DNA of 64,000 nt from Methanosarcinales archaeon Methan_01 (GCA_001602645.1 LUYE01000006.1:1-64000), one strand, 5' to 3'. Positions 17,894-26,793 are shown, counted from the stretch's first letter. Translations and numbers: made by a program. Notes: generated by a model not told the origin, from the letters alone.

Positions 17894-19848
17894 ATCGCCA
17901 CCCCCATCGACGCCAGCTGAATAACTATCAGCAGGACCGCAACTCCGAGAACTATGGCGGTGAGGTAGTTCTGGATCACCCCGGTCTGGAGCTTGCGGAC
18001 CGTTCCGCCGAATCCCACTGATATGGCGCTAATCTTGTTCACCGCTCCGTCGATGATCTTGAGGTCGATCATGTTGGAGACGAGGGCTATGCCGTAGACC
18101 ACCTTCTCTGCGAACCAGAGGGTGTAGATCTCGTTCTGGTAGTACCTCTTGAGGAGGATCTTCCGGAGGGGATCCCTCTCCGAGGTGACCAGCCCCGGAT
18201 CGAACCGCTTCCACCGCGAGTAGAAGAGGGCTGCCACGATGATGCCGCCTACGCCTATGATGATCGGTAGGATCTTGATGATGAAGGGCTCGTGGACGTG
18301 GGCGTGGGAGACGTGATGGCCCCCGATAACCGCCAGCTCCTCGAAGTCCACTCCGAAGTGGTCGAAGTTGTTTCCGACGTAGTGGTAGAACCCCTCCTGT
18401 GACGGCATCCCCATGAAGAGGGCGAAGATCGCCAGAATCACCAGGGGGCCGAGCATGATCCAGGGGGACTCGTGCTTGTGGTAGTCGCTCCTCGCCTCGC
18501 CGTCGAAGGTGAGGAACCAGAGCCTGAAGGTGTAGATCGCCGTCAAGAGGGCGGCGAGGATCACGAAGACGTACGGGATCCATCCGAGGCCGAAGGCTCC
18601 GTTCTCGAAGGCGAGGACGATGATCTGGTCCTTGCTGAAGAACCCGGTGGTCAGGGGGAAACCGGCCAGGGTGAGAGAGCCCGCGAGCATCGTCAGGCCG
18701 GTCCACTTCATGTGCTTCAGGACGCCTCCCATCTCCCTCATGTCGTTGGTGCCGACGGCGTGGATGACGCTCCCGGCGCAGAGGAAGAGGAGAGCCTTGA
18801 AGAAGGAGTGGCCGATCAGGTGGAAGATCGAGACGCCGACGGCGGTCGCCCCGACGGCTGCCCCAAACCCTAGGGCTGCCATCATGTATCCGAGCTGGCT
18901 GACCGTCGAGTAGGCGAGGACCCTCTTGATGTCGAACATCACCAGGCCCATCGTTGCCGCAAATAGCGCCGTAAAGGCGCCGACGTACGCGACGACGGTG
19001 AGGCCGTTGGGGGCCGCGTAGAAGAGCGGGAACATCCTCGCCACCAGGTAGACGCCGGCGGTAACCATCGTCGCGGCATGGATCATCGCCGAGACGGTGG
19101 TGGGACCCTCCATGGCGTCAGGAAGCCAGACGTGCAGGGGGAACTGACCCGACTTGCCGACGGCCCCTCCGAAGAGGAGGACGGCTATCCAGGTGAGCTG
19201 GTCTGGCGGTATAAGGTTCAGGCTGTCGTATATCGTCTGGAACTGGAGGAGATAAGTCCCCTCGGGCAGGACGAGGTTCAGCTTGGCCATGTTGGTGTAG
19301 AGCAGGACGATGCCCGCCAGGAACATGACGTCTCCGACCCTGGTCACCAGGAAGGCCTTCTTGGCGGCAGAGGCCGCCGAGGGCTTCCGGTACCAGAACC
19401 CGATCAAGAGGTACGAGCAGAGGCCCACCAGCTCCCAGAATATGAAGAGCTGGAGCAGGTTGTCGGAGAAGACGAGGCCGAGCATCGCTGCGGTGAAGAG
19501 GCCGGCCTCAGCGAAGTACCGTGCCATCCCGGGGTCCCCATCCATGTATCCGAGGGCGTAGGTGTGGATCAGGGTACAGACGAAGGTCACCATCAGGAGC
19601 ATCACTATCGCCAGAGGATCGATCAGGATCCCGGCGTTGAAGCTCGCAAACCAGTGCATCGACTGGTGGACGATCTCGTCGTTCGGATATATCTCCCTGA
19701 ATATCCCGAAGGATAGTATGAACCCTGCAAAGGTTGCCAGAACCGTGAAGAACCCGCCTCCCTTTGGCAGATGCCAACCCAGAAAGATCGTGAGGACGAA
19801 GGCCAGTACCGGCAGGCCCACGATCAGATAGGCGTAATCTTGGTACAT
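17890..19848 (-). CDS. fpoL: F420H2 dehydrogenase-type complex, membrane subunit FpoL
   Basis: This NuoL homologue of 652 residues is the distal antiporter-like proton pump. WLPDAMEGPTTVSAMIHAAT and MVTAGVYLVAR (near residues 240-270) are the family core, and FWELVGLCSYLLIGFW holds the conserved Glu. The C-terminal part (beyond about 560) is the amphipathic lateral arm with a final hydrophobic anchor. A His-rich stretch (GGHHVSHAHVH) occurs in the loop around 500. It overlaps fpoM by four bases. Confidence 0.95.
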   Translation of the reverse strand: MYQDYAYLIVGLPVLAFVLTIFLGWHLPKGGGFFTVLATFAGFILSFGIFREIYPNDEIVHQSMHWFASFNAGILIDPLAIVMLLMVTFVCTLIHTYALGYMDGDPGMARYFAEAGLFTAAMLGLVFSDNLLQLFIFWELVGLCSYLLIGFWYRKPSAASAAKKAFLVTRVGDVMFLAGIVLLYTNMAKLNLVLPEGTYLLQFQTIYDSLNLIPPDQLTWIAVLLFGGAVGKSGQFPLHVWLPDAMEGPTTVSAMIHAATMVTAGVYLVARMFPLFYAAPNGLTVVAYVGAFTALFAATMGLVMFDIKRVLAYSTVSQLGYMMAALGFGAAVGATAVGVSIFHLIGHSFFKALLFLCAGSVIHAVGTNDMREMGGVLKHMKWTGLTMLAGSLTLAGFPLTTGFFSKDQIIVLAFENGAFGLGWIPYVFVILAALLTAIYTFRLWFLTFDGEARSDYHKHESPWIMLGPLVILAIFALFMGMPSQEGFYHYVGNNFDHFGVDFEELAVIGGHHVSHAHVHEPFIIKILPIIIGVGGIIVAALFYSRWKRFDPGLVTSERDPLRKILLKRYYQNEIYTLWFAEKVVYGIALVSNMIDLKIIDGAVNKISAISVGFGGTVRKLQTGVIQNYLTAIVLGVAVLLIVIQLASMGVAI

Positions 19849-19852
19849 CCCT

Positions 19853-20155
19853 TTACCACCTCAGCGCGTTGATCTTGTCCAGTTCTATGGTTCCGTACAG
19901 CCTGTACAGCGTGATCAGGATGGCGAATCCCACTCCCGCCTCCGCAGCGGCCAAGGCTATGGAGAACAGGGCGAAGACCTGACCATTTACGTTGGGCAGG
20001 TATGCCGAGAACGCCACCAGATTGATGTTTGCGCTGTTCAGCAGGATCTCCACGCACATCATAAGCTTGATACCGTTCCGCTGGGTCAGAAGGCCGTAAA
20101 GGCCTATGGTGAACATCGCCGACGCCAGCAGCACGTATAGCACCAGTGGGATCAT
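19853..20155 (-). CDS. fpoK: F420H2 dehydrogenase-type complex, membrane subunit FpoK
   Basis: This NuoK homologue has 100 residues and three helices. [18 protein letters not shown] holds the membrane Glu used for proton translocation in complex I. I start the gene at ATG 20155 ([10 protein letters not shown]) rather than six codons earlier, because GGAGGGAGG lies just upstream of this ATG and the resulting length of 100 is the family standard. It precedes fpoL by four bases. Confidence 0.93.
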   Translation of the reverse strand: MIPLVLYVLLASAMFTIGLYGLLTQRNGIKLMMCVEILLNSANINLVAFSAYLPNVNGQVFALFSIALAAAEAGVGFAILITLYRLYGTIELDKINALRW

Positions 20156-20177
20156 CTGTTTTCCTCCCTCCACGCCA

Positions 20178-20444
20178 TCATCTGGGCAACTCCTTTCTTG
20201 CGACGTATATCGCTCCGATCAAGGCTGCCAGAAGCACCAGGGAGAGGACCTCGAAGGCGACGAGATACAACGTGAAGATCTCGACGCCGATATCGCCGAT
20301 CCCGCTCTCCGGGGCCCTGTACCCCTCTCTCGGCTCGAAACTGTACGATCCCATCTCCTCGCCGCTCCATGGCGTCGCTGCGAGGAGGACGATCAGCGTG
20401 GCCAGGAAGATCAGCGTCAGAATCGTCGTCTTGACCTTAACCAT
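20178..20444 (-). CDS. fpoJ2: FpoJ, C-terminal half (J2)
   Basis: This 88-residue protein has two membrane helices joined by an acidic extracytoplasmic loop ([16 protein letters not shown]). The second helix, [20 protein letters not shown], and the ending ARKELPR match the C-terminal end of NuoJ. NuoJ is split into two reading frames here, which overlap by eight bases. I recall the same split from Methanosarcina fpo operons, so it is probably the normal methanogen arrangement rather than a frameshift. Confidence 0.88.
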   Translation of the reverse strand: MVKVKTTILTLIFLATLIVLLAATPWSGEEMGSYSFEPREGYRAPESGIGDIGVEIFTLYLVAFEVLSLVLLAALIGAIYVARKELPR

Positions 20445-20736
20445 GGGACTCCTCCTCCATCAGCGTCTTCTTTGTGAGCATTATAGCGAAGAGTATCAGC
20501 ACTCCAACCGCTCCGATGTACACCAGAACCTGGGCCACTCCGACGAAGGTGGCGTTCAGGGATATGTATAATGCAGCCACGGCGGCGAAGCTTCCTATGA
20601 GATAAAGGCCGCTGTGGACTATGTTTCTGGAGTAGACGGTGAGGATTGAGAGGCCGAGGATGATCACTGCGAGCAGGGAGAAAGCTCCCAGCTCAATCAG
20701 GAACCTTATATTGTAAAACTGAGTAAGATCTATCAT
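20437..20736 (-). CDS. fpoJ1: FpoJ, N-terminal half (J1)
   Basis: This 99-residue protein with three helices corresponds to the N-terminal part of NuoJ. SRNIVHSGLYLIGSFAAVAA and VAQVLVYIGAVGVLILFAIM are the family-conserved helices, the second being the pi-bulge helix that couples quinone chemistry to proton movement in complex I. Its end overlaps the start of J2 by eight bases, which favours coupled translation and a two-piece subunit. Confidence 0.9.
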   Translation of the reverse strand: MIDLTQFYNIRFLIELGAFSLLAVIILGLSILTVYSRNIVHSGLYLIGSFAAVAALYISLNATFVGVAQVLVYIGAVGVLILFAIMLTKKTLMEEESHG

Positions 20737-20756
20737 CCTGTCTCACCCTCCGATAG

Positions 20757-21311
20757 TTATTCAGCCTTCTTCTTCGCGGCCTTCTCGCCGGATCCCTTTT
20801 CGCCTTCACCGGCGGCCTTAGCTGCCTTCTCCTTCTTCGCCTTGGCTGCCTCGGCGGCCTTCCTCTTCTTCTCCTCTTCAGCCTTCCTCGCCTCCTCGGC
20901 GAGATCGGCCAGCTCCTGGTCGTTGTATGCTCCGACGGCGATATCCACCGGGTCGTAGACTATGTCTTCCCTGTTCCAGCCAGCGATCTCGAAGACCTTC
21001 GACATCGTCAGGCAGCTGGCGGGGCATTCGTCAACGCAGAGGCCGCAGAACATGCACCTGCCATAGTCGATCTGAGGATACTGGAGCTTCTTATTCTTCA
21101 CCGGGTTTCCGCGCGCGTAAGCCACCAGCTTGATGCAGTCGTTGGGGCAGATTCTGGCACAGGCGCCGCATCCGATGCACTTCCTGATATCCAGAACGTG
21201 GACCCCTCTCTCTGCATCGGGAAGATCCATGATCTTCTCTGGATAGAGACGGGTGACCTCCACGCCGGTCACCGAGCGCTTGAGGGTCATTTTGAGGTTC
21301 TTGAGCACCAT
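20757..21311 (-). CDS. fpoI: F420H2 dehydrogenase-type complex, 2x[4Fe-4S] subunit FpoI with basic tail
   Basis: This NuoI homologue carries two 4Fe-4S clusters that pass electrons towards FpoB. Cluster motifs are CIGCGACARIC (Cys 45, 48, 51, 55) and CMFCGLCVDEC (86, 89, 92, 96), each followed by CP-type turns. After about residue 138 a 45-residue extension made almost wholly of Lys, Ala and Glu follows, absent from bacterial NuoI. With no fpoF in the window, such a basic tail could dock an acidic electron donor such as ferredoxin; I recall this proposal for Methanothrix thermophila. It lies between fpoH and fpoJ1. Confidence 0.93.
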   Translation of the reverse strand: MVLKNLKMTLKRSVTGVEVTRLYPEKIMDLPDAERGVHVLDIRKCIGCGACARICPNDCIKLVAYARGNPVKNKKLQYPQIDYGRCMFCGLCVDECPASCLTMSKVFEIAGWNREDIVYDPVDIAVGAYNDQELADLAEEARKAEEEKKRKAAEAAKAKKEKAAKAAGEGEKGSGEKAAKKKAE

Positions 21312-21322
21312 AGATCTTCACC

Positions 21323-22363
21323 TCACGCGAAGTACATCCCCACCACCACTGCCCAGACGAGGTTGACCATCGAAAGGGGCAGGAGAATCTTCCATCCAAG
21401 GTCCGTGACCTGGTCTATCCTGAACCTGGGCAAGGATACCCTGATCCAAATCAGGGCCACCAGCACTATGACCAGCTTCATGAAGAACCAGATCATCGGC
21501 GATATGAAGGAGATCACCGGTATGACGGGGCCTTTCCAGCCTCCAAGGTAGAGGTGGACCAGCAGGATGGACCCGAGGAGAAATACGATGTACTCCTGGA
21601 AGTAGAGGAGGCCGAACCGGATCCCGCTGTACTCGGTGTTGTAGCCGGCTATGATCTCCTCCTCGGCCTCGGTCTGGTCGAAGGGCATCCTTCCGAGATC
21701 CGTGATGAGGGCGATGGCAAATATCACAAAACCGATCGGCTGGGCGAAGGCGAACCAGACGCTCTGGGCCTCGACGATCTCCACCACGTTCAGGCTGTGG
21801 GCCATGATGGCTACGCTGATGACGCAGATCCCCATCGGAACCTCGTACGCAATCATCCTGGCGATGCCCCGAAAGGCTCCCAGCATCGAGTACTTGTTGT
21901 TGGACGACCAGCCTGCCATGAAGGCCCCTATCGCCATGATGCTGAGGGCTGCCTCGATGTAGAAGGCGCTGATGTCCATATTCGCCACCACCAGGGGGAT
22001 CTCTCTGCCGTCTATGATCAAGGCCCCGAAGGGTAGGGCTCCAGCCACCAGCATCGTCGTCGCTACCGCCACGATGGGAGCCCAGACGTAGACGGGCTTA
22101 TCCGCTCCCCTCGGGATGATATCCTCCTTGGTGAAGAGCTTGATGGCGTCAGCTCCGAGCTGGAGGACGCCCCATCGGCCACCGACCCTGTTCGGCCCGT
22201 ACCGAGACTGGAAGTCGCCCATCACCTTCCTCTCGAGCCAGACTAATAACATCGCCACCACGTTGATGACTGCGGCGAGGATGGCGGCGGCGATCAGCCC
22301 GATGACGAGACCGTATATCTTCGGCTCTTGGGCTGCAAATTCTGTGATCGCAGATAATACCAT
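21323..22363 (-). CDS. fpoH: F420H2 dehydrogenase-type complex, membrane subunit FpoH
   Basis: This NuoH homologue of 346 residues has eight or more helices and forms part of the quinone (here methanophenazine) pocket and the E-channel. ERKVMGDFQSRYGPNRVGG near residue 44 is the defining NuoH loop, and FDQTEAEEEIIAGYNTEYSG (about 229-248) is the conserved acidic loop facing the quinone chamber. It starts 12 bases after fpoCD. Confidence 0.95.
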   Translation of the reverse strand: MVLSAITEFAAQEPKIYGLVIGLIAAAILAAVINVVAMLLVWLERKVMGDFQSRYGPNRVGGRWGVLQLGADAIKLFTKEDIIPRGADKPVYVWAPIVAVATTMLVAGALPFGALIIDGREIPLVVANMDISAFYIEAALSIMAIGAFMAGWSSNNKYSMLGAFRGIARMIAYEVPMGICVISVAIMAHSLNVVEIVEAQSVWFAFAQPIGFVIFAIALITDLGRMPFDQTEAEEEIIAGYNTEYSGIRFGLLYFQEYIVFLLGSILLVHLYLGGWKGPVIPVISFISPMIWFFMKLVIVLVALIWIRVSLPRFRIDQVTDLGWKILLPLSMVNLVWAVVVGMYFA

Positions 22364-22375
22364 TAGACAATCCTC

Positions 22376-24091
22376 CTACCTGTCCACCTCGCTGGTGCAA
22401 GCGTCCATGCTGCCCGCGATGGCGACGACGTCGGCTATGTAGACCCCCTCCAGGAGCGGGGGGAGAGCCTGCATGTAGGCGTAGACAGGCCCCCGGGCCT
22501 TCACCTTGACGGGCTTGTCTGACCCGTCGCTCACCACGAAGAACCCCATCTCTCCCCGGTGGTCTTCGACCCGGTAGTAGGCCTCGCCCGGCTCGGGCTT
22601 GATCTTCTTGGGGATCCCCTCCGCCATGATGGGGCCGCTGGGGATCTGGTCGAGGCACTGCTCTATTATGTAGCAGCTCTCGAAGATCTCGTCGAGCCTC
22701 ACCTCGACCCTCGCCTTGGAGTCTCCCTCCTTCCTGGTGATAACGTCGAAGTCCAGATCCTTATAGAGGAGGTACGGGTCCTCCCGCCTCATGTCGTACG
22801 GGGTGTCAGAAGCCCTCAGGGGCGGACCTGAGACCCCGAGCCTCCTCGCGTCATGAGGCGATAGGACCCCCACGCCCTCCATTCTCTTCCGGTAGATGCT
22901 GTCGGATAAGAAGAGCTCCTTGTACTCCTCGGTCTTCTCCCTGATCATCTTGAGGGTGTCGAGGGTCATGTCCTTGAAGCCGTCAGGAAGGTCGTTTCGG
23001 ACCCCTCCGAAGCGGACGAAGCTGTGGTTGATCCTGGCGCCGGTGACGCTCTCTATGCAGGTGAGGACGTCCTCTCGGTCGATGATCATGTAGAGGAAAG
23101 GCGAATAGACGGCGCTAGCGATGAGGGTCAGAAACTCGGCGGTCCCCAGAAGGTGGCTCTGGATCCTCGATAGCTCCTCCAGGATTATCCGAATGTACTG
23201 GGCCCTCTCGGGAGCTTCGATCCCAAGAAGCCTCTCCACGGCGCCGCAGTAGGCCTCGTTGTTGGTGAGGGAGGCCATGTAGCAGAGCCTGTCGGTGATG
23301 GGGATCCCCTGCATGTAGGTCCTGTTCTCCAGGATCTTCTCGATCCCCTTGTGGATGTAGCCGACGTCCAGAAAGGCCTTCTTAACCCGCTCCCCGTCCA
23401 CCAGAATGTCCAGGAGGAAGGGTCCGGGGACGACGGCGTGCTGGGGTCCCATGTGGAGGATCATCTCCGACTCGCCCTTGATCTCCATCTCCTCCCTTTC
23501 CCGGAAGGTGGGGTACTTGGGCCTCTCCTTCTGGACGGTCCCCGCCTTGACCTCAGCCTCGGTGGGGGGGATGGAGTACTCGGTGTACCCCTCGGCCGTG
23601 AGCCGCTCGATCGCCCTCTCGGCGGTGTTGTAGTCGGGGTATCCCTTGAAGTCCTTCCTCCAGGGCCAGACCCCCACCAGCTCGTCGGGGAGCAGAAGGG
23701 GATAGAGCTCGGGATGACCTTCGAAGTTGATCCCCAGCATCTCCCAGATCTCCCGTTCGTACCAGTTGGCATTCCAGAAGAGGCCCGTCAGGGACTTGAC
23801 CGATGGACCGTCCCTCTTGGTCTTGACCTTCAGGAGCGCCACCACCTGGTGCGCGCCATGGCTGGCCAGCATCTCCGTCACCTCGAAGAGGCCTTCGTCG
23901 ATCTTGTCCACGCCGACAGCTCCGGTGTAGTGGTCGAAGCTGTGATTGTCTCTCAAGTATTTGCAGACGTCCACGATCCTGTCCGGCTTGATGGTGGCCC
24001 ACAGTTGCCTTTCGGGACCGACCTTCGCCTCCTCGATCACACCCGGAAAGGCCGACTGAAGGGCAGCCAAGACATCATTTGCAGTTGTCAA
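22376..24091 (-). CDS. fpoCD: F420H2 dehydrogenase-type complex, fused subunits C and D
   Basis: One continuous frame joins the 30-kDa (NuoC) and 49-kDa (NuoD) homologues. The C part spans roughly residues 1-160, with NWYEREIWEMLGINFEGHP as its signature. The D part runs from about residue 190, with HMGPQHAVVPGPFLLDILVD, YIHKGIEKILENRTYMQG and FVRFGGVRNDLP. D forms the quinone-reducing face next to FpoB. I place the start at TTG 24091 because GGAGGAG lies nine bases upstream; a longer frame to 24133 would run into fpoB. I recall separate fpoC and fpoD genes in Methanosarcina and a fused nuoCD in Escherichia coli. Confidence 0.93.
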   Translation of the reverse strand: MTTANDVLAALQSAFPGVIEEAKVGPERQLWATIKPDRIVDVCKYLRDNHSFDHYTGAVGVDKIDEGLFEVTEMLASHGAHQVVALLKVKTKRDGPSVKSLTGLFWNANWYEREIWEMLGINFEGHPELYPLLLPDELVGVWPWRKDFKGYPDYNTAERAIERLTAEGYTEYSIPPTEAEVKAGTVQKERPKYPTFREREEMEIKGESEMILHMGPQHAVVPGPFLLDILVDGERVKKAFLDVGYIHKGIEKILENRTYMQGIPITDRLCYMASLTNNEAYCGAVERLLGIEAPERAQYIRIILEELSRIQSHLLGTAEFLTLIASAVYSPFLYMIIDREDVLTCIESVTGARINHSFVRFGGVRNDLPDGFKDMTLDTLKMIREKTEEYKELFLSDSIYRKRMEGVGVLSPHDARRLGVSGPPLRASDTPYDMRREDPYLLYKDLDFDVITRKEGDSKARVEVRLDEIFESCYIIEQCLDQIPSGPIMAEGIPKKIKPEPGEAYYRVEDHRGEMGFFVVSDGSDKPVKVKARGPVYAYMQALPPLLEGVYIADVVAIAGSMDACTSEVDR

Positions 24092-24110
24092 CGGTGAACT
24101 CCTCCTCTCT

Positions 24111-24683
24111 CTAATAGCCCCTCTTGTCCTCACGCCGCTTGATCTTCTCCTGCAGCTCCCTGAAGCCCTCGATGAACTTCTCGGGCCGTGGCGGACAGCC
24201 CGGGACGAAGACGTCGATGGGGAAGAACTTGCTGGTGTCGTTTATGATGTTGTAGGAGTCGTAGAAGGGTCCGCCGGAGATGGCGCACTCGCCTATTGCC
24301 ATGACCCACTTTGGCTCCGGTATCTCCTCCCAGAGGTTCTTGATCGCCGGTAAATACTTTCGGGTTATGTAGCCGCTGATGATCATGACGTCGACCTGTC
24401 TTGGGGTTGCCCTGGGGAATATCCCGAAACGGTCGCAGTCGTAGTGGGGACATCCGAAGACGAGCATCTCGACGCCACAACACCCCATGGGCTGCATCAA
24501 AAACCAAAGAGAGTTCTTCCTTCCCCAGTTCAGGACGTTCTTGATGGGGCCCATCTCAATGATCTCGTGGATCTTCTCGGTGGTGGTGAACCAGACGTCG
24601 GTGAGGGGCCGCCCCCAGATCGTCCACTTCTCCAGCTCCTTATCAACTGCAACAGGCAGAGGTATGACATCGCTTATACCCAA
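24111..24683 (-). CDS. fpoB: F420H2 dehydrogenase-type complex, N2-cluster subunit FpoB
   Basis: This NuoB homologue of 190 residues carries the last iron-sulfur cluster before methanophenazine. The tandem cysteines in MGCCGVE (68, 69), Cys 133 in GECA and Cys 163 in PGCPPRPE make the N2 ligand set. The N-terminal hydrophilic extension is short. It overlaps fpoA by ten bases, and its stop lies about 20 bases before the fpoCD start. Confidence 0.96.
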   Translation of the reverse strand: MGISDVIPLPVAVDKELEKWTIWGRPLTDVWFTTTEKIHEIIEMGPIKNVLNWGRKNSLWFLMQPMGCCGVEMLVFGCPHYDCDRFGIFPRATPRQVDVMIISGYITRKYLPAIKNLWEEIPEPKWVMAIGECAISGGPFYDSYNIINDTSKFFPIDVFVPGCPPRPEKFIEGFRELQEKIKRREDKRGY

Positions 24684-25069
24684 CGCAACGCCTCCTTCTT
24701 AATGGCATAGAGCAGACCGATCAAAAGCACCACGATGAAGATCAGCATGTCGATGATCGCGATGTTCACTCCTCCCAAGGTGGGGATCACCTCGGAAGCG
24801 TAGACGTAGATCCACGGATAGAGGAAGAGAACCTCGACGTCGAAGATCACGAAGACGATGGCGAAGAGATAATACTGGACGTTGTACTGGATAACCGCCT
24901 CCCGTATCGGTCTCAGCCCGCCCTCGTAGGTAGCCCTCTTCTGAAAAGTCGATTTCTGAGGAGATATGACCTTCACGGCAGCCAGCGCGCCTATGGGCAC
25001 AATTGCACCTACTATTAAAAACATAATAAGTGGGATATAATAGTCCACTGCCATCATTTCGCCGCTCAT
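24674..25069 (-). CDS. fpoA: F420H2 dehydrogenase-type complex, membrane subunit FpoA
   Basis: This NuoA homologue of 131 residues has three helices. YEGGLRPIREAVIQYNVQYY (about residues 50-69) is the conserved soluble loop between helix 1 and helix 2, and FVIFDVEVLFLYPW follows. It is the first gene of the operon. GGAGGT precedes the ATG at ideal spacing, and the promoter lies about 45-55 bases upstream. Confidence 0.95.
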   Translation of the reverse strand: MSGEMMAVDYYIPLIMFLIVGAIVPIGALAAVKVISPQKSTFQKRATYEGGLRPIREAVIQYNVQYYLFAIVFVIFDVEVLFLYPWIYVYASEVIPTLGGVNIAIIDMLIFIVVLLIGLLYAIKKEALRWV

Positions 25070-25081
25070 TTTTTACCTCCG

Positions 25082-25165
25082 TTAGCCGTAAGAGCTAAAC
25101 ACTAGGTACTGATATAAAAGGTTTATGAGAAAATCGATTAGCATCACTATCGCTAAGCAGTGATG
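25082..25165 (-). promoter_or_regulatory. fpo promoter with flanking inverted repeats
   Basis: Reading on the minus strand, a BRE/TATA element (AAACCTTTTATATC, about 25112-25125) lies some 45 bases before fpoA. On each side sits a TTAGC...GCTAA inverted repeat: 25082-25086 with 25094-25098 in the leader, and 25138-25142 with 25152-25156 upstream. The distal one is nested in a second repeat, CATCACT (25142-25148) with AGTGATG (25159-25165). These are candidate operator sites, possibly shared with the divergent deoxyhypusine synthase gene. Confidence 0.55.
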
Positions 25166-25213
25166 GGGTCGGTCCTAAAAGGCTTCAAACTGGCATAATA
25201 TGGGTGAGTTTCG

Positions 25214-26131
25214 GTGGATTATATAAGGCAGATGGAGATCGGGGCCGGGATGGATGCGGATGAGCTGGTGAGGATGATGGAAGGCTGCGGCTTTGGGGCC
25301 AGAAGGCTGGCCGAAGCCGTAAATATCTACGAGGAGATGCTGTCGGAGGATTACACCAGGTTCTTCACCCTGGCCGGCGCGATGGTCCCCGCCGGGATGA
25401 GAAACATAATATCCTCCCTCATCAGAGACGGACGGATAGACGTCCTCGTCTCCACGGGAGCAAACCTCGTCCACGATATAATAGAGGGTTTCAGCCACCA
25501 CGTCCTGGGAGATCCCGAGGCCTCCGACTCGGGGCTCAGGGAGGCGGGGGTGAGCAGGATATACGACGTCTACGTCGGAGACGACGACTTCATCCGGTTC
25601 GAGGAGATCCTTCAGGGGATCCTCCCCGAAGGGGCGGAACGGATGACGGGAACGGAGCTTCTGAGGGCGCTGGGGAGGAAGATCGACGACGAAAGATCGA
25701 TCCTCAGGGCCGCCTCCGACGCCGGGGTCCCCATATTCTGTCCCGCCCTCTCGGACTCGATGATAGGGCTGCAGGCCTGGCTCTTTCGGCAGACCCACCC
25801 GCTGAACGTGGACGCCTTCGGAGACGTAGGCGGGCTGGTGGACATCTGCTACGGAGCGTCGCGATCCGGGATAGTGATCATAGGGGGAGGGGCGCCCAAG
25901 AACTTCGCCCTCCAGGCTATGCTCGTCACCCCCAACAGCTTCGACCTCGCCATCCAGCTCACGACGGACAGGCCCGAGCCGGGGGGGCTCTCGGGAGCGT
26001 CCCTCTCCGAGGCCGTATCCTGGGGGAAGATCTCCCCCGAGGCGAGGATGGTCACGGTCTACGGCGACGCCACCATCAACCTACCCCTGATGGTGGCCTC
26101 CGCCCTGACCCGGCTTTCGAAGAGGGGCTGA
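25214..26131 (+). CDS. dys: Deoxyhypusine synthase
   Basis: This NAD-dependent enzyme transfers the aminobutyl group of spermidine to a lysine of translation factor aIF5A. LAGAMVPAGMRNIISSLI, TGANLVHDIIEG, IIGGGAPKNF and EAVSWGKI are family blocks; Lys 272 in the last is the imine-forming active-site lysine. Its 305 residues make it a compact archaeal form. GTG 25214 is preceded by GGTGA; internal ATGs at 25232 and 25250 are less likely because the upstream residues match family sequence. It diverges from fpoA and leads the ubiX gene by 12 bases. Confidence 0.92.
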   Translation: MDYIRQMEIGAGMDADELVRMMEGCGFGARRLAEAVNIYEEMLSEDYTRFFTLAGAMVPAGMRNIISSLIRDGRIDVLVSTGANLVHDIIEGFSHHVLGDPEASDSGLREAGVSRIYDVYVGDDDFIRFEEILQGILPEGAERMTGTELLRALGRKIDDERSILRAASDAGVPIFCPALSDSMIGLQAWLFRQTHPLNVDAFGDVGGLVDICYGASRSGIVIIGGGAPKNFALQAMLVTPNSFDLAIQLTTDRPEPGGLSGASLSEAVSWGKISPEARMVTVYGDATINLPLMVASALTRLSKRG

Positions 26132-26143
26132 TCGGAGGTTCAA

Positions 26144-26788
26144 TTGGTTCGAGGATGTGATAAAATAAAGAGGACGGGAAAGGTTCTGGACGTGGTGGTG
26201 GGGATCAGCGGGGCCTCCGGGGTCATCTACGGGATCAGGCTCCTGGAGGTTCTGGCTGATTTGGGATCTACAACCCACCTGGTGATGACCGACGCCGCCC
26301 GGAGGATCATCGAGATCGAGACGGAGGAGAGCCCCATCGACGTAGAGATGATGGCGGACCGGGTCTATTCGGCCCGGGACTTTACTGCATCCATTGCCAG
26401 CGGCTCCAACAGGTTCGACGCCATGGTGGTGGCTCCGTGCAGCATGAGGACCCTGGCGGGCATCGCCAACGGAGTATCCGACACCCTCATCACCAGGGCG
26501 GCGGACGTCAGCCTTAAGGAGAGGCGGAGGTTGGTTCTGGTGACCCGGGAGACGCCCTTGAACCTCGTCCACCTGAAGAACATGGTGGCAGCCACCGAGG
26601 CGGGGGCGATCATCCTTCCGCCTTGCCCTGGATTCTACTCCAAGCCGGAGACGATCGAGGAGATGGTGGACGTGGTGGTGGGGAGGGTCCTGGACCTCCT
26701 GGAGGTCGAGCACGACCTTTACAAAAGGTGGAGGACTCCCCTGAGCGGAAATGCTTATAACGACGAAAACCAGATTGGAAAAAGGTGA
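26144..26788 (+). CDS. ubiX: UbiX-type flavin prenyltransferase
   Basis: The enzyme attaches a dimethylallyl group to FMN, making the prenylated cofactor of UbiD decarboxylases. VGISGASGVIYGIRLLEVL near residue 18 is the FMN-binding start, followed by MVVAPCSMRTLAGIANG (about 101) and LVTRETPLNLVHLKNM (about 133), both diagnostic. It starts at TTG 26144 after GGAGG. No ubiD homologue is in the window. It forms an operon with deoxyhypusine synthase upstream and a mini zinc-ribbon gene downstream. Confidence 0.93.
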   Translation: MVRGCDKIKRTGKVLDVVVGISGASGVIYGIRLLEVLADLGSTTHLVMTDAARRIIEIETEESPIDVEMMADRVYSARDFTASIASGSNRFDAMVVAPCSMRTLAGIANGVSDTLITRAADVSLKERRRLVLVTRETPLNLVHLKNMVAATEAGAIILPPCPGFYSKPETIEEMVDVVVGRVLDLLEVEHDLYKRWRTPLSGNAYNDENQIGKR

Positions 26789-26793
26789 CCTGG

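Noticed and set aside
20178-20736. Frameshifted fpoJ pseudogene
   Set aside because: Both halves are complete, well-formed membrane segments with start and stop in an eight-base overlap, and I recall a split J subunit in other methanogens.
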